DNA from: Bacteroidales bacterium
GTDB lineage: Bacteria > Bacteroidota > Bacteroidia > Bacteroidales > Bacteroidaceae
DNA length: 42,672 nucleotides
Direction: 5' to 3'
Assembly: GCA_004555425.1 (NCBI GenBank)
Contig: SFID01000008.1
Location: forward strand, 1-42,672
A program made the translations under genes and the position numbers. The number at the start of each line of letters is the position of its first letter. Position 1 is the stretch's first letter. The notes beneath the pieces are model-generated. The model was not told where the DNA came from and made no database searches. It was given only the letters and a program-made list of their open reading frames with translations. Shown piece after piece: positions 42,496 through 42,672 of the stretch.

Positions 42496-42672
42496 CTAGC
42501 AATTATTAGTGGTAGATGTTTTGACGTGTTTCTGGGCTTCCTCTTTGGCGATACCCTCCAACTCCAGTTTGCGGAACAGTTTGTTCCAATAGTAATTGTT
42601 GGCCCGCACGCGTGCCTTGTGCATCTTGCAGATGGCAGATAAACAGCAGAACAAAAAAGTATAGAGAGGAGC
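42496..42672 (-). CDS. C-terminal end of a probable radical-SAM CXXX-repeat peptide maturase (partial)
   Basis: The last 58 codons of a gene that enters from the right edge of the window and ends at TAG (42498-42496), 2 bp before the maturase start. The visible part reads ...LSAICKMHKARVRANNYYWNKLFRKLELEG and has the Cys-rich, basic ending seen in SPASM-domain radical-SAM enzymes that act on CXXX-repeat peptides. The identification rests on this tail and its position; the radical-SAM core is outside the window. Confidence 0.6.
   Translation of the reverse strand, partial: APLYTFLFCCLSAICKMHKARVRANNYYWNKLFRKLELEGIAKEEAQKHVKTSTTNNC

Overview
The window is about 42.7 kb of chromosome from a member of the Bacteroidales, most likely Prevotellaceae. 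Evidence for this: TAnnTTTG-type -7 promoter boxes, few Shine-Dalgarno sites, the DUF177-rpmF-fabH-era-der order, a stand-alone AICAR transformylase, CotH/lamin-tail lipoproteins, and a secreted Ig-like/OB-fold protein ending in a GINIVNGKKVIK-type tail. No phage, IS transposase or CRISPR array is visible.

Layout. 1-383 is gene-free and repeat-rich. 384-4602 (+) is a housekeeping run: DUF177, rpmF, fabH, era, der. The 5' end of der is missing and is fused to a truncated copy of a 190-bp repeat. 4713-7760 (+) holds a small lipoprotein and an 850-residue CotH-kinase/lamin-tail lipoprotein. 8131-9993 (-) is engB followed by an orphan histidine kinase, separated by a 9-bp tandem repeat. 10280-11712 (+) is AICAR transformylase plus a small basic protein. 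11863-22641 (+) is an exopolysaccharide cluster: monotopic phosphoglycosyltransferase, SLBB export protein, flippase, acyltransferase, Wzz-like protein, EpsG-like polymerase, two GT2 glycosyltransferases and a WecA/MraY-type transferase. It is followed by a DUF486 membrane protein and a TtcA-like enzyme. 24387-30522 (+) is a complete tripartite RND efflux operon, followed by an LpxA-type acyltransferase. 31490-32390 is gene-free and full of repeats and hairpins. 32453-33736 (-) is a secreted Ig-like/OB protein. 33974-38916 (+) has an AddA-like helicase-nuclease, tRNA-Gly(CCC) and an NhaD-like antiporter. 38976-39953 (+) is 6-phosphofructokinase. 40188-42672 (-) is a tightly overlapping operon: the end of a probable radical-SAM peptide maturase, a SPASM-only CXXX-repeat peptide maturase, a small CXXX modification protein, tatA and tatC.

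The strongest signals for follow-up are these. (1) The RiPP-like CXXX maturation genes are translationally coupled to a minimal Tat translocon. (2) A family of 190-bp elements with 20-bp terminal inverted repeats recurs in the window (three large copies and at least four fragments); one copy has replaced the start of der and another ends 5 bp before the ttcA-like start codon. (3) Two short arrays of 22-bp dyad-symmetric units, one AT-rich and one GC-rich, share the same period but not the same sequence. All functional calls come from reading motifs and from memory of the families; no searches were run.
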